A stretch of 64,000 nt of DNA, from assembly GCA_017163975.1 (NCBI GenBank), contig JAFFSR010000015.1, positions 1,308,501 through 1,372,500 on the forward strand, written 5' to 3'. Shown one piece after another: positions 12,015 through 22,375 of this stretch; positions within the stretch are counted from its first letter, which is position 1, and each line of letters opens with the position of its first letter. Source of the DNA: Anastatus disparis (lineage: Eukaryota > Arthropoda > Insecta > Hymenoptera > Eupelmidae). The notes under the pieces were generated by a model that saw only the letters and a list, made by a program, of their open reading frames with translations, was not told the origin of the DNA and did not search any database. A program made the position numbers and the translations under genes.

Positions 12015-12811
12015 TTTTTTCTTCAGGTGTTTTTTTCTATTTTATTTCTGAGTTTGTAGTTAGTTTTCTGGTCTTATTTGTAACCTGGTTTGTGCGGCAT
12101 TGAGGCTGTTTTCTCATCTCTGCAGGTTGACTGTGTACCTGAGATCTGCTGGTCAGCAGTTTCTTCCGCGCAGTGTCTTGTTATCGTTGTTTATCGCGCG
12201 TCCAAGTTGCTTTCTTATGCTTGTTTATGATGAGATTTGTTTTATGTACAATTGAAATATTCTAAATAATATTATTTCATTTTATGCTTTTATTCAAGTT
12301 TCATTGTTTTTCTACTATTTATTTCTTATTTATCTATTTCTTATGTATTAATATATTATTTTTTTTCTTGGAGTTTTTTTTTGACTATTTTTGTTTATTA
12401 CTATTAATTAATTATTATCTATATTATTAGTTTTTTGGTTCTTTTTTTTCCTATAATTATAATATTTTCTTTGAAAAGAAATTTTTGATTTTAATATATT
12501 TTGTTGCTTTTCGTAGTTTTTAAGAGCATAATATGTGAATCTCTAGAATTTTTTTTGCTGAATTGCAGATTTTGGTTCTTATTTCTAACTTATATTATAT
12601 CTTTCTTACAATTTTATATTTTACGTGATATAGAAGAGTGGCTGGTCATGGTGTTAGTTCGTTTGTGAAATAAATTTGTTAATGTGTTAGTGAATTCGCG
12701 TCTACTATTTAAGGTGGTTGGCGTCTGTTGCATCACAGTTTTTGACTACTCATTGACGTGTGTCCATTAGTTCTTTCTGTTTTATCTGTTTCATCATCTC
12801 TTTTTTTTGAC
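12015..12811. other. Intergenic region between divergent ORFs
   Basis: Separates the minus-strand ORF starting at 12014 from the plus-strand RING gene. 12040-12240 is moderately GC-rich and could hold leaders of either transcript; 12240-12640 is T-rich. No TATA box or conserved element that I would defend. Confidence 0.4.
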
Positions 12812-13463
12812 ATGGAGTCATCATCCTCGGTTTTTCGCGTCTGTGCTGATTCTCGTGGGCGAGGAAGTTATCAGGGTGGTTTGCCTTCGGCGCGCATCTT
12901 GCTAGTTTTTCGCGGGGGCAAGGATCTGCAGAAGGTGTAAATGAGTCGTGTGGCTCAGGTTCTTGTGGTGGTGCTGGTGTCGGCGACCAGCTAGTGTTAA
13001 ATGATGTTCTTGATAACTTCGTTCCGGAGCCTCCTCTTCGCCGACTAAGAGGACGTGGTTATGCAGGTGGACGTAGTTATGCAGGTGGTCGTGGTGGCGG
13101 CGTTTCAGGTCGTGATAGAGGTTTTTCAGGCCGGGTGATCGCCGGTTCTTCCAATGATGCTGCTCCTCACTCGGAGCCAGTTGCTCAACCGGAGCCTGCT
13201 GCTCAAGCCGTTAGTCCATCTGTTTTGAGTTGGGTTCCGTCGAATTCTCCTAGGAGACAACGGGTAAGTACCTTTATCTTTATTTTAGTCGTCATCTTGG
13301 TTCTCGTTATAATTTTTTTTTCTTCCATAATTTTTCTAGCTGCGCCGATCAGGACGGGCGTCTAGATCTTTTGCTCCGTGAAGTCCTTTGGGCGCAAGAC
13401 GACGTTCATGAAATAGTATGTAAAAATTTATTGGGATTTTTTTTTGTTCATATTTATGATGAA
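12812..13463 (+). pseudogene. Upstream exons of the RING gene: Gly/Arg-rich (RGG) segment, frame broken
   Basis: GC-rich sequence starting at ATG 12812 (M-E-S-S-S-S) encodes S-R-G-R-G-S-Y-Q-G-G. The coding signal then appears to move to another frame near 12895-12905 and continues as S-F-S-R-G-Q-G, ...PEPPLRRLRGRGYAGG, ...GGRGGGVSGRDRG and an Ala/Pro/Glu stretch ending at 13263. A canonical donor GTAAGT follows at 13264 and an acceptor TTTCTAG at 13333-13339 (76-bp intron). The next exon starts at 13340; in the spliced frame it stops at 13379-13381, but another frame is open to a donor-like GTATGT near 13415. RGG stretches commonly bind RNA. The two frame conflicts suggest a decaying paralogue rather than an intact gene, unless splicing is more complex than I can see. 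Confidence 0.5.
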
Positions 13464-13559
13464 ATTGTTACACTTTTTTTTCTTTGAGGATTTGCCTCTT
13501 GGTGGAAATTCTAACTTGGGTGCTCCTGACGCTTTTTCTGCGTGGAGACCCGGTCTAAT

Positions 13560-14270
13560 ATGGCTCACATGCCGCCTAGGCGTTCAGTGAGTAATTTTTT
13601 TTGTATTATTTTTTTTTCTTTCCGTTATTTTATTTGTTTAGTGACCTTTTTCCTTTTTTTTGTTGTATTACAGGTTCCAGAACTTCGCTGTCTGGGTCGA
13701 CGCTCAGTTCGTATGATGCACGCGGACGTGAGTTTGCGAGAGTATGACGAGGATTGGTTGGCTCTGCCTCGTGGTCCTAGTCCCACTGTTGAAGCTCCTG
13801 CGGCTATTGCTCCTCCTGTAGTTGGACAGGCCGTTGCTAACGTTCGAGAGGGGCCGCCTGTCGTTGAACAGGCTGCGGCCAATGTCCGAGAGGATTTTGT
13901 TGTACATGATATCATTATTCCTGCTGATGTACAGGGGCAATATGCTCAGGCTCTCCTCACGCTGTTTACTTGTCCCATTTGTGACGATCCTATGGTATTC
14001 AGGGTGCTGGCTTGTGATAATGGCCATTATTTCTGTCAGGAATGTACTCGGAGAGCTCCTGACTGCTCATTTTGTCGTGAGCTTGAGGTTAATCGGAACG
14101 TGAGATCCCTGAGCGTCTTGGCGAACGATCTGCTTTTTCCGTGTCGCCATGCAGGACGTGGTTGTCGTCAATTTTTTACGTCTAATGAGTGGCGAGAACA
14201 CGTAGATAATTGTTCTTATAGGCCACCACCTTTACCAAGATCAAGAACTCCGGAGTTCCACCCGATGTAA
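13560..14270 (+). CDS. SIAH/SINA-like RING finger protein (one intron)
   Basis: ATG 13560 gives M-A-H-M-P-P-R-R-S, then donor GTGAGT at 13587 and acceptor TTACAG ending 13673 (87-bp intron, in phase), then 198 codons to TAA 14268-14270: 207 aa. A low-complexity A/V/P segment carries a two-fold repeat (VANVREGPPVVEQ / AANVRED). The RING finger spans 13971-14075 (C-P-I-C, C-D-N-G-H, C-Q-E-C, C-S-F-C). A SIAH-type zinc finger follows at about 14138-14213 (F-P-C-R-H ... G-C-R ... H-V-D-N-C). Order and spacing match the RING plus first SIAH finger of SINA/SIAH E3 ubiquitin ligases, but the substrate-binding domain is absent. The gene is GC-rich against an AT-rich background. It may be a horizontally moved or element-borne copy. 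The 5' part (12.8-13.5 kb) is in conflicting frames. Confidence 0.75.
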   Translation: MAHMPPRRSVSNFFCIIFFSFRYFICLVTFFLFFVVLQVPELRCLGRRSVRMMHADVSLREYDEDWLALPRGPSPTVEAPAAIAPPVVGQAVANVREGPPVVEQAAANVREDFVVHDIIIPADVQGQYAQALLTLFTCPICDDPMVFRVLACDNGHYFCQECTRRAPDCSFCRELEVNRNVRSLSVLANDLLFPCRHAGRGCRQFFTSNEWREHVDNCSYRPPPLPRSRTPEFHPM

Positions 14271-14402
14271 TTTTAATGTATCGATATATATTGTTATAAT
14301 TTTAACCTTACCAGCCAATTTTCTTTATCACTTACATGTGTTTACAATATATATATCTTACAATTTATATACATGGATTTATAATTTCTTTCTGTACCTA
14401 TC

Positions 14403-14479
<77 letters not shown>

Positions 14480-14767
14480 ATTTTATTGTATCTAGTCTCT
14501 CAAGTTTTTTTTTTGCTAACCCTTAAAATTTTTCTTACTTTCTTATGTGATATTATCTTTATCTAATGTATTTTGTATGTAGTTTTACTAAAATTAAATA
14601 TATTCATTTTTTTTATTTGAATTTAATTTTTTTTTTTTTTAATATTAAAAGATTTTTTTTTTTTAAATTTGCTCTTTCTTTCTTTTTGTTTTGTCTATTG
14701 ATTACAACTTTATTAGTTTACTTACTTGCTAATATATTGTCTACTTTTGTAATAGTTTACTTACTTG
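14271..14767. other. AT-rich 3' flank with (AT)n tract
   Basis: Contains the microsatellite (AT)n at 14405-14465 and T-homopolymers. Predicted Tyr/Ile/Phe-rich peptides here are low-complexity artefacts. Confidence 0.7.
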
Positions 14768-14771
14768 TTAA

Positions 14772-15160
14772 GAGGCGGCCGTATTATTCTGTCCTTGTCT
14801 AATCTAAATTTTCGTTATTATTAATAAATTAAATATTTTCATAGAAAAGTAAGACAACTGCCCAATAGAGCAAAAGATAAGCAAACGATTCTATTCTATG
14901 AAAAATATTAAATTTTGATTATTTTTCGAGTGAAGTGTGAAACGGAAAAACAGTTGAATCAACTCAATCAAGTTCGATTGTTTTTCCTTTTCAGACTTCA
15001 CTCGAAAAATAATCAAAATTACATATTTTTTCATAGAATAGAATCGTTTGCTTGTCTTTTGCTCTATTGGGCGGTTGTCTTACTTTTCTATGAAAATATT
15101 TAATTTATTAATAATAACGAAAATTTAGAATAGACAAGGACAGAATTATACGGCCTCCTC
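14772..15160. mobile_element. Foldback MITE with TTAA target duplication (copy 2)
   Basis: Near-perfect inverted repeat with ~180-bp arms. The left tip GAGGCGGCCGTATTATTCTG continues TCCTTGTCTAAT; the right tip is its reverse complement ending CCTCCTC at 15160. Flanked by TTAA at 14768-14771 and 15161-15164. Arm sequence (GTAAGACAACTGCCCAATAG and its mirror CTATTGGGCGGTTGTCTTAC) is unrelated to that of the other copies. The small loop lies around 14960-14975. Confidence 0.85.
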
Positions 15161-15164
15161 TTAA

Positions 15165-15688
15165 TGTATATTATTTTACTTACTTACTAATATATTATCT
15201 ACCTTTATAATAATGACTTACGTCTTTTCGTATGTTTATTATCGCTTTGTTGTTTGCCTAAACGTAGCATATATGTATGTAACCATATTTTTATACATAA
15301 ACCTTGCATCCGAGTATTCATAATAAAATAATTCTCTTTTTTTTGTCCAGTTACGGCCTATGTAACTATTGGTTCAGACGCCTTAAAGGCGTCTGAGGGC
15401 CGCGGAAAAATATTTTTTTTTGTTGACTTTATAATTATATTTATCTAATATATATGTTTGTAAGTATTTCTACGTGTATACAATTGTATATCTGTATAAG
15501 TGTGTTTTATTCTTGGCCAATGGCGTCTGAGGGCCGCGGAATTTATTTCTTTTATACACGCTAGTTAACTTTAATAATTTAATTTACGATTATTTAGCTA
15601 ACATTTAATATATTTAAATCGAATTTAATGGCTTCCTTGTTATCTTTTTATTATTTAATTTATAATAAGGTTAATGTGACCAGTTGTA
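15165..15688. repeat. GC-rich palindrome and 20-bp direct repeats in AT-rich DNA
   Basis: CAGACGCCTTAAAGGCGTCTG at 15375-15395 is a perfect palindrome around a central A, apart from that base. The 20-mer GGCGTCTGAGGGCCGCGGAA occurs at 15388-15407 and again at 15522-15541, 134 bp apart. The rest of the interval is AT-rich and featureless. These lie just downstream of the gypsy integrase stop, where a 3' LTR would be expected, but no LTR copy is visible. Confidence 0.7.
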
Positions 15689-17032
15689 TTAGTCATTTAT
15701 TATTGTGACATTTAATGATTTTTCCGTTAATGACTGTGTTTGTTGAGGAATTTCATAACGTTGTTTAAGTAAGTCGATGTGAACAACTCGCGTCTGATCA
15801 CCCTTTTGAATTTTAGCGTTGTGAGTTTCAGGATTTATTTTTATTATTTCACATGGCTCTACATATTCTTTATCCATTCTGCCATGCTTCGGTTTTTTCA
15901 TTAAATAAACCATTTCACCTTCCCTAAAGTGTTTAATATTTTGTTTTTGATCGTAATAAAATTTTGATCTATATTTAGACTGAACTAAATTCATTGCTGC
16001 TAAAGTTCTCAGTTGCGCGAGCGAGGTAGCTTTGTCAGCTAAATATTCGCTGTAAGTGAGCAGTTGGTCTCTTGGTGGGAAGCTCGAAGGTGTTTGGGCT
16101 TTTTGTCCGTATACGACCTTGTGTGGCGAATATTTTAATCCTTCATGCATGGTGACATTATAAGCATGTTGTGCCAGTGGGAGAAGTTCGTCCCATTCTA
16201 TAGTATTTTCAACGTACATTTTGATATACTCATTTAACGTATGATGCATCCTCTCTATTACGATGTTAGACTGTGGGTGATATGCTGTGGCTGCAAATTT
16301 ATTAATTCTAAATATTTTTGCAAATTCGTTTAGTAAATTGTTTATAAAATGAGGTCCTTGGTCAGATATTATCGTTATAGGGGACCCGAAATAACATATA
16401 AAATATTCTATTAGTGCTCGTGCGGTTTCTTCTGCCGTAGCTTGTTTTGTTGCCGTTACTAGTATACAATATTTGCTAAACGTATCTTGGATTGTTAAGA
16501 TGTATTGATCTTCAAGTTTAGTTGGTTCTCTAGGGCCCACAAAATCTATTGATATTTTCGCGAAAGGTTTTGATGGTGTGTCTGTTATAAGCATTGGTAG
16601 CCGGGTTTTTACACGTACTAATTTATCTGTTTGACAGTCAGGGCATCCTCTCACATATTGTCTTACGTCAGCTTGCATGTTTCGCCAGTAGTATTCGTGT
16701 CCTAGGCGGTCATACGTTTTCGTCATGCCTTTGTGCCCACCTATTGTTGACTCGTGATATTCTTTTATCAATCTGTAACGGTCCTCTACTCGAGGTATTG
16801 GATTATTATTTTTTTTAAATACTGCTGTTAATTCTTGTCCTCTAAACTTTTTATTAAATTCTTCTATAAAATAGTTCCATTTGTTTTGCAACATCATAGC
16901 TAGATCTCTGATAATTCCTATAGTCTGTATCTCATATTTATTTACGAGCACCCTAAGAGTTTTAATACATCTTTTTATATCTGGTCTAACAGGCTTGTCA
17001 TCGATGTGACCCTTTATAACAATACCGAACAA
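15689..17032 (-). CDS. Ty3/gypsy integrase
   Basis: 447-codon open frame (no ATG at its start; the upstream frame is closed by TAA). H93/H100 and C130/C133 form the HHCC zinc domain. The catalytic core has D163 (SIDFVG), D224 (IISDQG) and E260 (HPQSN..IER), a D,D-35-E spacing with all three residues present. A C-terminal chromo/GPF-like module (E-P-C-E-I-I-K-I then H-I-D-L-L-K) ends the protein. It would join the cDNA to the host genome. The coding region is long and clean compared with the rest of this element. It begins ~80 bp inside the edge of the minisatellite, which probably removed or displaced the preceding codons. Confidence 0.9.
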   Translation of the reverse strand: MFGIVIKGHIDDKPVRPDIKRCIKTLRVLVNKYEIQTIGIIRDLAMMLQNKWNYFIEEFNKKFRGQELTAVFKKNNNPIPRVEDRYRLIKEYHESTIGGHKGMTKTYDRLGHEYYWRNMQADVRQYVRGCPDCQTDKLVRVKTRLPMLITDTPSKPFAKISIDFVGPREPTKLEDQYILTIQDTFSKYCILVTATKQATAEETARALIEYFICYFGSPITIISDQGPHFINNLLNEFAKIFRINKFAATAYHPQSNIVIERMHHTLNEYIKMYVENTIEWDELLPLAQHAYNVTMHEGLKYSPHKVVYGQKAQTPSSFPPRDQLLTYSEYLADKATSLAQLRTLAAMNLVQSKYRSKFYYDQKQNIKHFREGEMVYLMKKPKHGRMDKEYVEPCEIIKINPETHNAKIQKGDQTRVVHIDLLKQRYEIPQQTQSLTEKSLNVTIIND

Positions 17033-17109
17033 TTAATGTCTCTTATTTCATTTACAATTATCTCGCCTATTTCTCGAGGCATACTCAATAATTCATTTAT
17101 GAATTGTTT

Positions 17110-19650
17110 CTAAAATCTTGCAGAGGTTTCTGCAAGATTTTAGAAACAATTCATGAAATATTGCAAGAAAACTTTCATGACATGTTTCAGCGAGGTTTCC
17201 AGCAAGATTTAGAAAACATTTCATAGAATATTGCAAGAAACCTTTAATGAAAGGTTGCAGCGAGGTTTCTGAAAGATATTAGGAATATTTCATGAAATAT
17301 TGCAAGAAACCTTTTATGAAAGGTTGCATAGAGGTTTTCAGCAAAATTTAGAAAACATTTTATAAAATATTGCAAGGAACCTTTCACGAAAGGTTGCAGC
17401 GAGGTTTTCAGCACTATTTAGAAATTATTTCATGGAATATTGCAAGGAACCTTTCATGAAAGGTTGCAGCGAGGTTTCTGCAAGATTTTAGAAATATTTC
17501 ATGAAATATTGCAAGAAACCTTTCATGGAAGGTTGCAGCGAGGTTTCTGTAAGATTTTAGAAACATTTCATGAAATATTGCAAGAAAACTTTCACGAAAG
17601 GTTGCAGCGAGGTTTATGCAAGATTTCAGAAACATTTCATGAAATATTGGACGAAAACTTTCACGACATGTTTCAGCGAGGTTTTCAGCAAAATTTGGAA
17701 AACATTTCATGGGATATTGCAAGGAACCTTTCATGGAAGGTTGCAGCAAGTTTTCTGCAAGATTTTAGAAATATTTCATGAAATATTGCAAGAAACCTTT
17801 CATGAAAGGTTGCAGCGCGATTTCTGTAAGACTTTAAAAATATTTCATGAAATATTGCAAGAAAACTTTTATTACATGTTTCAGCGGGATTTTCAGCAAG
17901 ATTTAGACAACATTTTGATGGAATATTGCATCGAACTTTCTATGAAAGATTGCAGCGAGCTCTCTGCAAGATTTTAGAAACATTTTATAAAATATTGCAA
18001 GAAATCTTTCACGAAAGGTTGCAGCGAGGTTTCTGCAAGATTCTAAAAACATTCCATGAAATATTGCAAGAAACTTTTCACGAAAGGTTTCAGCGAGTTT
18101 TCCAGCAAGATTTGGGGAACTTTTCATGGAATATTGCAAGAAACCTTTCATGAAAGATTGCAATGAGGTTCCTGCAAGATTTTAGAAACATTTTATGAAA
18201 TATTGCAAGAAACCTTTCATGAAAGGTTTCAGTGAGGTTCCTAGCAAGATTTGGGGAACATTTTACGAAATATCGCAAGAGACCTTTGATGAAAGGTTGC
18301 AGCAAGGTTCGTGCAAGATTTCAGAAACATTTTACGAAATATTGCAAGATACCTTTTATGAAAGGTTTTAACGAGGTTTCCAGCAAAATTTGATGAATAT
18401 TTTATGAAATATTACGAGGTATCTTTTGTTAAAAGTTGCAGTAAGATTTCTGCAAGGTTTTTGACAAGATTTCTAAGATATCACAAAAAATATTGCTATG
18501 TACATTTTGCCAATGGTTATTACCATATTTTTGGCAATCTTTATAAAATATTACAGAAAAGCGTTTCACAAAAAGTATCAGCAAAGTTTCATGAATAATT
18601 TCAAAATGAAATTGCAGCAAACCTTTCATAAACAGTTTCAGCAATAATTCCGCAAGTTTTTATAAAAGATTCTAAGAGCAGTCCAGATTCGCTGTTCTTG
18701 TCTTATATTTGGTTTCCTGTTATTTACTCAAGTATTTATTGCTGTAGTTGTATTGTAAACGGGAAGTTGAGCGCAATAAGTATGCTATTATTATAAATAT
18801 TTATGCGTAGGGTAAAAAAATCCATCGAATTCTTATTGAAAAAAGTAATGAACGCATAAATATTAGAAACAAAACCTTTTATTTCAATATTCTCTACTTT
18901 TCTGAAAAACGATGCTGAGGAATTTTTTCTTCTTGTGCACAAATATTGATAATAATACTATTGCGCTCAACTAGTAATTTATAGATACAACGATTGATAC
19001 TTAAGCAAATAAGAAAAACTTGATCACACAAGGATAGAAAATCCTGCCTACTATTAAATATTACTGCAGCAAGCTTTTGGCAAGATTTAAGAAATATTTT
19101 ACAAAATATTGCAGGAAACCATACGGAAAGGTATAAGCGTTGTTCGCTGCAAAATTTGGGAAAAATTTCATGAAATATTACGAGAAACCTTTCATGAAAG
19201 ATTGCTGCAAGGTTTCTTGAAATGTTGCTGCGAGGTTTTTATGAAAGGTTGCTGCGAGGTTTTTAGAAATATTTTTACCGGGTTCTAGCGCGGACATATA
19301 AATGTTGCTGCAATATCTCATAAAAGGTTGCTACGAGGTTTTCTGCAAGGCTACGGCGAGATTTTCTGAAAAATTTCTGTGTGGTTGCTTGAAATGTTTT
19401 TGCTATTTTTCCCGCAAGATTCCTGTAAGGTTTCTTGAAATGTTTCTGTTACATTTCCTGAAAGATTGCTGTGAGGTTTTTATGAAAGGTTGCTGCGAGG
19501 TTTTATGAAAGATTGCTGCGAGGTTTTTAGAAATATTTCAACCGGGTTCTAGCGCGGACATATAAATGTTGCTGCAATCTTTCCTGAAAGGTTGCTGCGA
19601 AGTTTCGAAACTTTCATGAAACCTTGCAGCAACCTTGCAGCAATCTTCCA
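17110..19650. repeat. 69-72-bp minisatellite array inside the gypsy pol region
   Basis: About 20 clear units from 17110 to ~18650 and further degraded units at 19060-19650. The consensus contains GCAAGAAACCTTTCATGAAA, then GGTTGCAGCGAGGTTTCTGC, then AAGATTTTAGAAACATTTCA. ATTGCAAG recurs about every 69-71 bp (e.g. ~17160, 17230, 17299). The unit is a multiple of three for many copies, so in-register ORFs appear on both strands (e.g. 17440-17781 plus, 17414-17749 minus) encoding 23-residue repeats. It also carries TTTCATGAAA palindromes. A non-repeat segment of ~390 bp (18665-19055) divides it. The array begins within codons that continue from the OTU segment, so it expanded inside the retroelement. 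Confidence 0.9.
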
Positions 19651-20998
19651 TGCTGTGTGGGAAAAGGTTGTTCCTCTAAAATTTGTATTGATGTAAAAGG
19701 TTGCATTTTGTTTATCGATTGATTCCAAGGTGGCGTACAACGTTGTGGCCTTGCCTCTGCAGTCATGTAACGATTTAGTGCCGATATTCTTTGTGAGGGT
19801 GTATTTTCAGCGTTTTCTACTTCTTGAGGTAATCTTAAATATGAACTTGATCTGTCCGTAGGTTGCGCAGGGTTTTCTACGTTCGTTTCCTCTGTTGTGA
19901 TATTTTGTGTCTCTTCTGTAAAATATGGTGTAAAATTTTGTCCAATTAAATGTTAATGCATCCATTCGTTTGTGTTATTATCCTTGCAATGACAGTATGT
20001 TACTTGTTCATTTTCTTTATGGTAATGCACGCATATATTTTTTGAAAATTCTTTAGAGAACGTGTAAACGCAATCGATGTCTGCGTAGGCGGAGTTTGAC
20101 GTAAGTATTTGACATGCTGTTGCAGGGTCGCCGCAGTCCTTGAGATGTGGGCTATCTAATAATCTATCTCTTATTTGTCTGGGCGTTAATTGCGAATTAA
20201 GAATTTTTATGATGGAGAAGAAAAAACAATTTCCTGATGGATAAGGGGGAATATCCTTATCATGTCTCAAGGTGACGTCAGGTTGCGCGCATTGATTATT
20301 TCTGTATAGACATAATATCGTCTTATTTCATCGTTTATTGTTGGGTTTTCATGAAATTGTTGTTCTTCAGTTCCCGGCGATTGCTCGTCGTTTGTTAGTT
20401 CTATAGATTCTGTGGTTTCCATTCTAGGCGGACTATTTTCTAAGTGAGTTAAAGATAATCCCTTCTGTATATCTCTGCGTTGTGTAACAAATGGGTGTGA
20501 TAGTTGTGGTGCGTTAATAGAACTCATTGGTATATATGTGTTTGATTCCGGTACTAATCGGTATAACTCAGGGCTAGGACCATAATCACGTTGATTATCA
20601 TTAGTGTTTTCTCTAGTTACATTTAATGGCTCTGCTAGTATTGGTTCTATATGATCGATGTCACTTAATGTAGGTGGTGTCATATGCCCTGTAGATTTTT
20701 CGATGGTTGGGAGATATTACCGCCCCATTCCGAAATGTCAATACGTAGTCCTGAGCCACCCTTATCTTCTTTTTCCTCTATATCAACTACAAATTTTGCT
20801 TTTCCTTTTTCCTTTTTATCTTGTAAAATTTCTCTTATTTTATTTACTGTTGTTTCTATTGTGCCTTTTTCTGTAGTTACTTCGCGTGCTTTTTCTGATC
20901 TAGTTTTTTTCTTATTTATATCTTCTATAGGCGGTATTAATATTATAGGCGGCGTGTTACTCTTTGGGTTTTCTATTTTTATTTCTAATAATACGTCA
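19640..20998 (-). pseudogene. OTU-like cysteine protease domain with flanking linkers, gypsy polyprotein
   Basis: Three linked frames. (1) ~20992-20690: ~100 open codons, Lys/Glu/Ile/Pro-rich. (2) 20683-20267: 138 codons, Pro/Ser/Glu-rich. (3) 20270-19953: 105 codons with PSGNCFF (OTU Cys-box, usual form D-G-N-C-L-F) near residue 13, then a helix TPRQIRDRLL, a YADIDCVYTFSKEF stretch and ICVHYHKE, in the order of an OTU fold. After a TAA at 19953-19955 the same frame stays open ~110 more codons to the minisatellite. OTU enzymes remove ubiquitin; here it may process the polyprotein or counter host ubiquitination (inference). The Asp before the Cys is Ser and the catalytic His is not certain. 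The position, between RT and integrase, is unusual. Confidence 0.6.
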
Positions 20999-21640
20999 TG
21001 TTGGCGTAGGAAAATTTTTCACAGCTTCTATTTTTCGTGGGTTTGGTCTTATCTGTCCATTTCCGGCTATATGTCCTAAAAAGCATGCTTCACGTTGTAA
21101 AAATTGGCATTTACTAGGTTCTATAGTAAGATTAGCGTCATCTAATCTTTTCATTAATCGTCTGAGTCTTTTCCCGTGTTCTTCAAGGTTACTAGCAAAT
21201 ACGATGATGTCATCTAAATAAACGTATAATTCTAACCCTTGTAATCCTGCGGTTACGCCGTCAATTAAAGCTTGGAAGGTTGTTGGTGCGTTTTTAAGTC
21301 CCATGCCTAGACAAGTATGTTTATAGTGTCCGTAAGGACCTACAAATGCTGTATATCTTGCACTTTCTTCCTCCATAGGTATTTGATAAAATCCATTTTT
21401 AAGATCTATAGCCGTTATGTATGACGCAGACGCTACAGGATCAATTATATCAGTTGCAATTGGCAGTGGGTAGTTATTCCCTACCGTTATTTCGTTGAGT
21501 TGACGAAAATGTGTTACCATACGCCAGCGTTTCTGTCCGTTTTTAGGCGGCTTGGGTACAATCCACATAAGTGAGGAATACGGGCTCTCCGATGGCTTAA
21601 TAACTCCCGATTCCAAGTGTTCTCCAATAAGTTTTTGCAT
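20996..21640 (-). pseudogene. Ty3/gypsy reverse transcriptase, ends in the thumb
   Basis: 214-codon frame. D79 (ITAIDLKNGF) and Y141-L-D-D144 supply the three catalytic aspartates; fingers motif RMVTHFRQLNE and LGMGLKNAPTTFQ are present, and it ends at FLGHIAG...NFPTPT. In intact relatives a connection domain and RNase H follow; here the sequence switches within a few bases to the linker of the OTU segment in another frame. An internal deletion is the simplest explanation. Copies RNA to cDNA in active elements. Confidence 0.9.
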
Positions 21641-21966
21641 TTCTTCCTTGATCGCTGGTGAGTGTCTAAACCTTTTTACTCTTACCGGTATATTTGTAGT
21701 GAGTTAAATTTTATGTTTGACTAAATGCGTTGCTCTTAGTTTTTCTCCAGGCAACCCGAATAAAAATGGCCTCTTCTTTATTAATTCTTTAACATTTCTT
21801 CCTTATTTAAATGCTTTAACGTTTCAGGGTCAATTTGTTCGAATACCTTAACTGCTCTTTCTTCCTTTTCTTTGCTAGAAATACGTAATATTTGTGCACA
21901 TTGAATATTATCATCCCTATTTTTAATATTCAGATCTTTTTCGTTTATTATTTTTTCTTCATTTAT

Positions 21967-22302
21967 TCATTCATTATTTATAACATTCATGGCTTCGCAT
22001 GCCACTAATTTTACTTCCGGCGGCTTTATTTCTACCGCATCTTCATTAGTATTAATACATAAGGCGTACACTTTGCCTTCTTCATTTGTGGCTGTAAAAT
22101 TGCCAAATAATATACCCGGTCCTATATCTTGGAGAGGTACAAATCCTACTTCTTCACTATCATTTTTAACATGTGCATAAATAACTTGTCTAGTATGTGG
22201 AGGAATAATAAAGCATTCGTCTTCGATAAATGGTATAATATTATTATTTAGCTCTAAGCATTTATCTGCGGCGTTGACGCGCCCTTTATATTTATCAATC
22301 AT
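21967..22302 (-). pseudogene. Gypsy pol connecting segment between protease and RT
   Basis: 111-codon frame with IIPPHTRQVIYAHVKN and GFVPLQDIGPGILFGN, the pattern of the region between protease and RT in insect gypsy polyproteins. Separated from the RT frame by ~320 bp with stops. No catalytic motif. Confidence 0.6.
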
Positions 22303-22375
22303 ATCCCACCCTATTAATTCGTCTGTATCTATAGGGAAATTATCTGGGACTATTTGTATTTCACATAATATATTA

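Noticed and set aside
14336..14566. Tyr/Ile-rich membrane-like ORFs
   Set aside because: Translation of (AT)n and T-rich sequence; the same applies to 31666-31929 and 61365-61577.
15165..15688. Gypsy 3' LTR
   Set aside because: No match to the putative 5' LTR at 25290-26139 and no TGTTACG start on the minus strand.
17414..18305. Repeat proteins on both strands of the minisatellite as real genes
   Set aside because: Both strands are open only because the unit is a multiple of three and stop-poor; no start context or other domain.
17110..19650. CRISPR-like array
   Set aside because: Units are adjacent without unique spacers, diverge gradually, and the context is eukaryotic.
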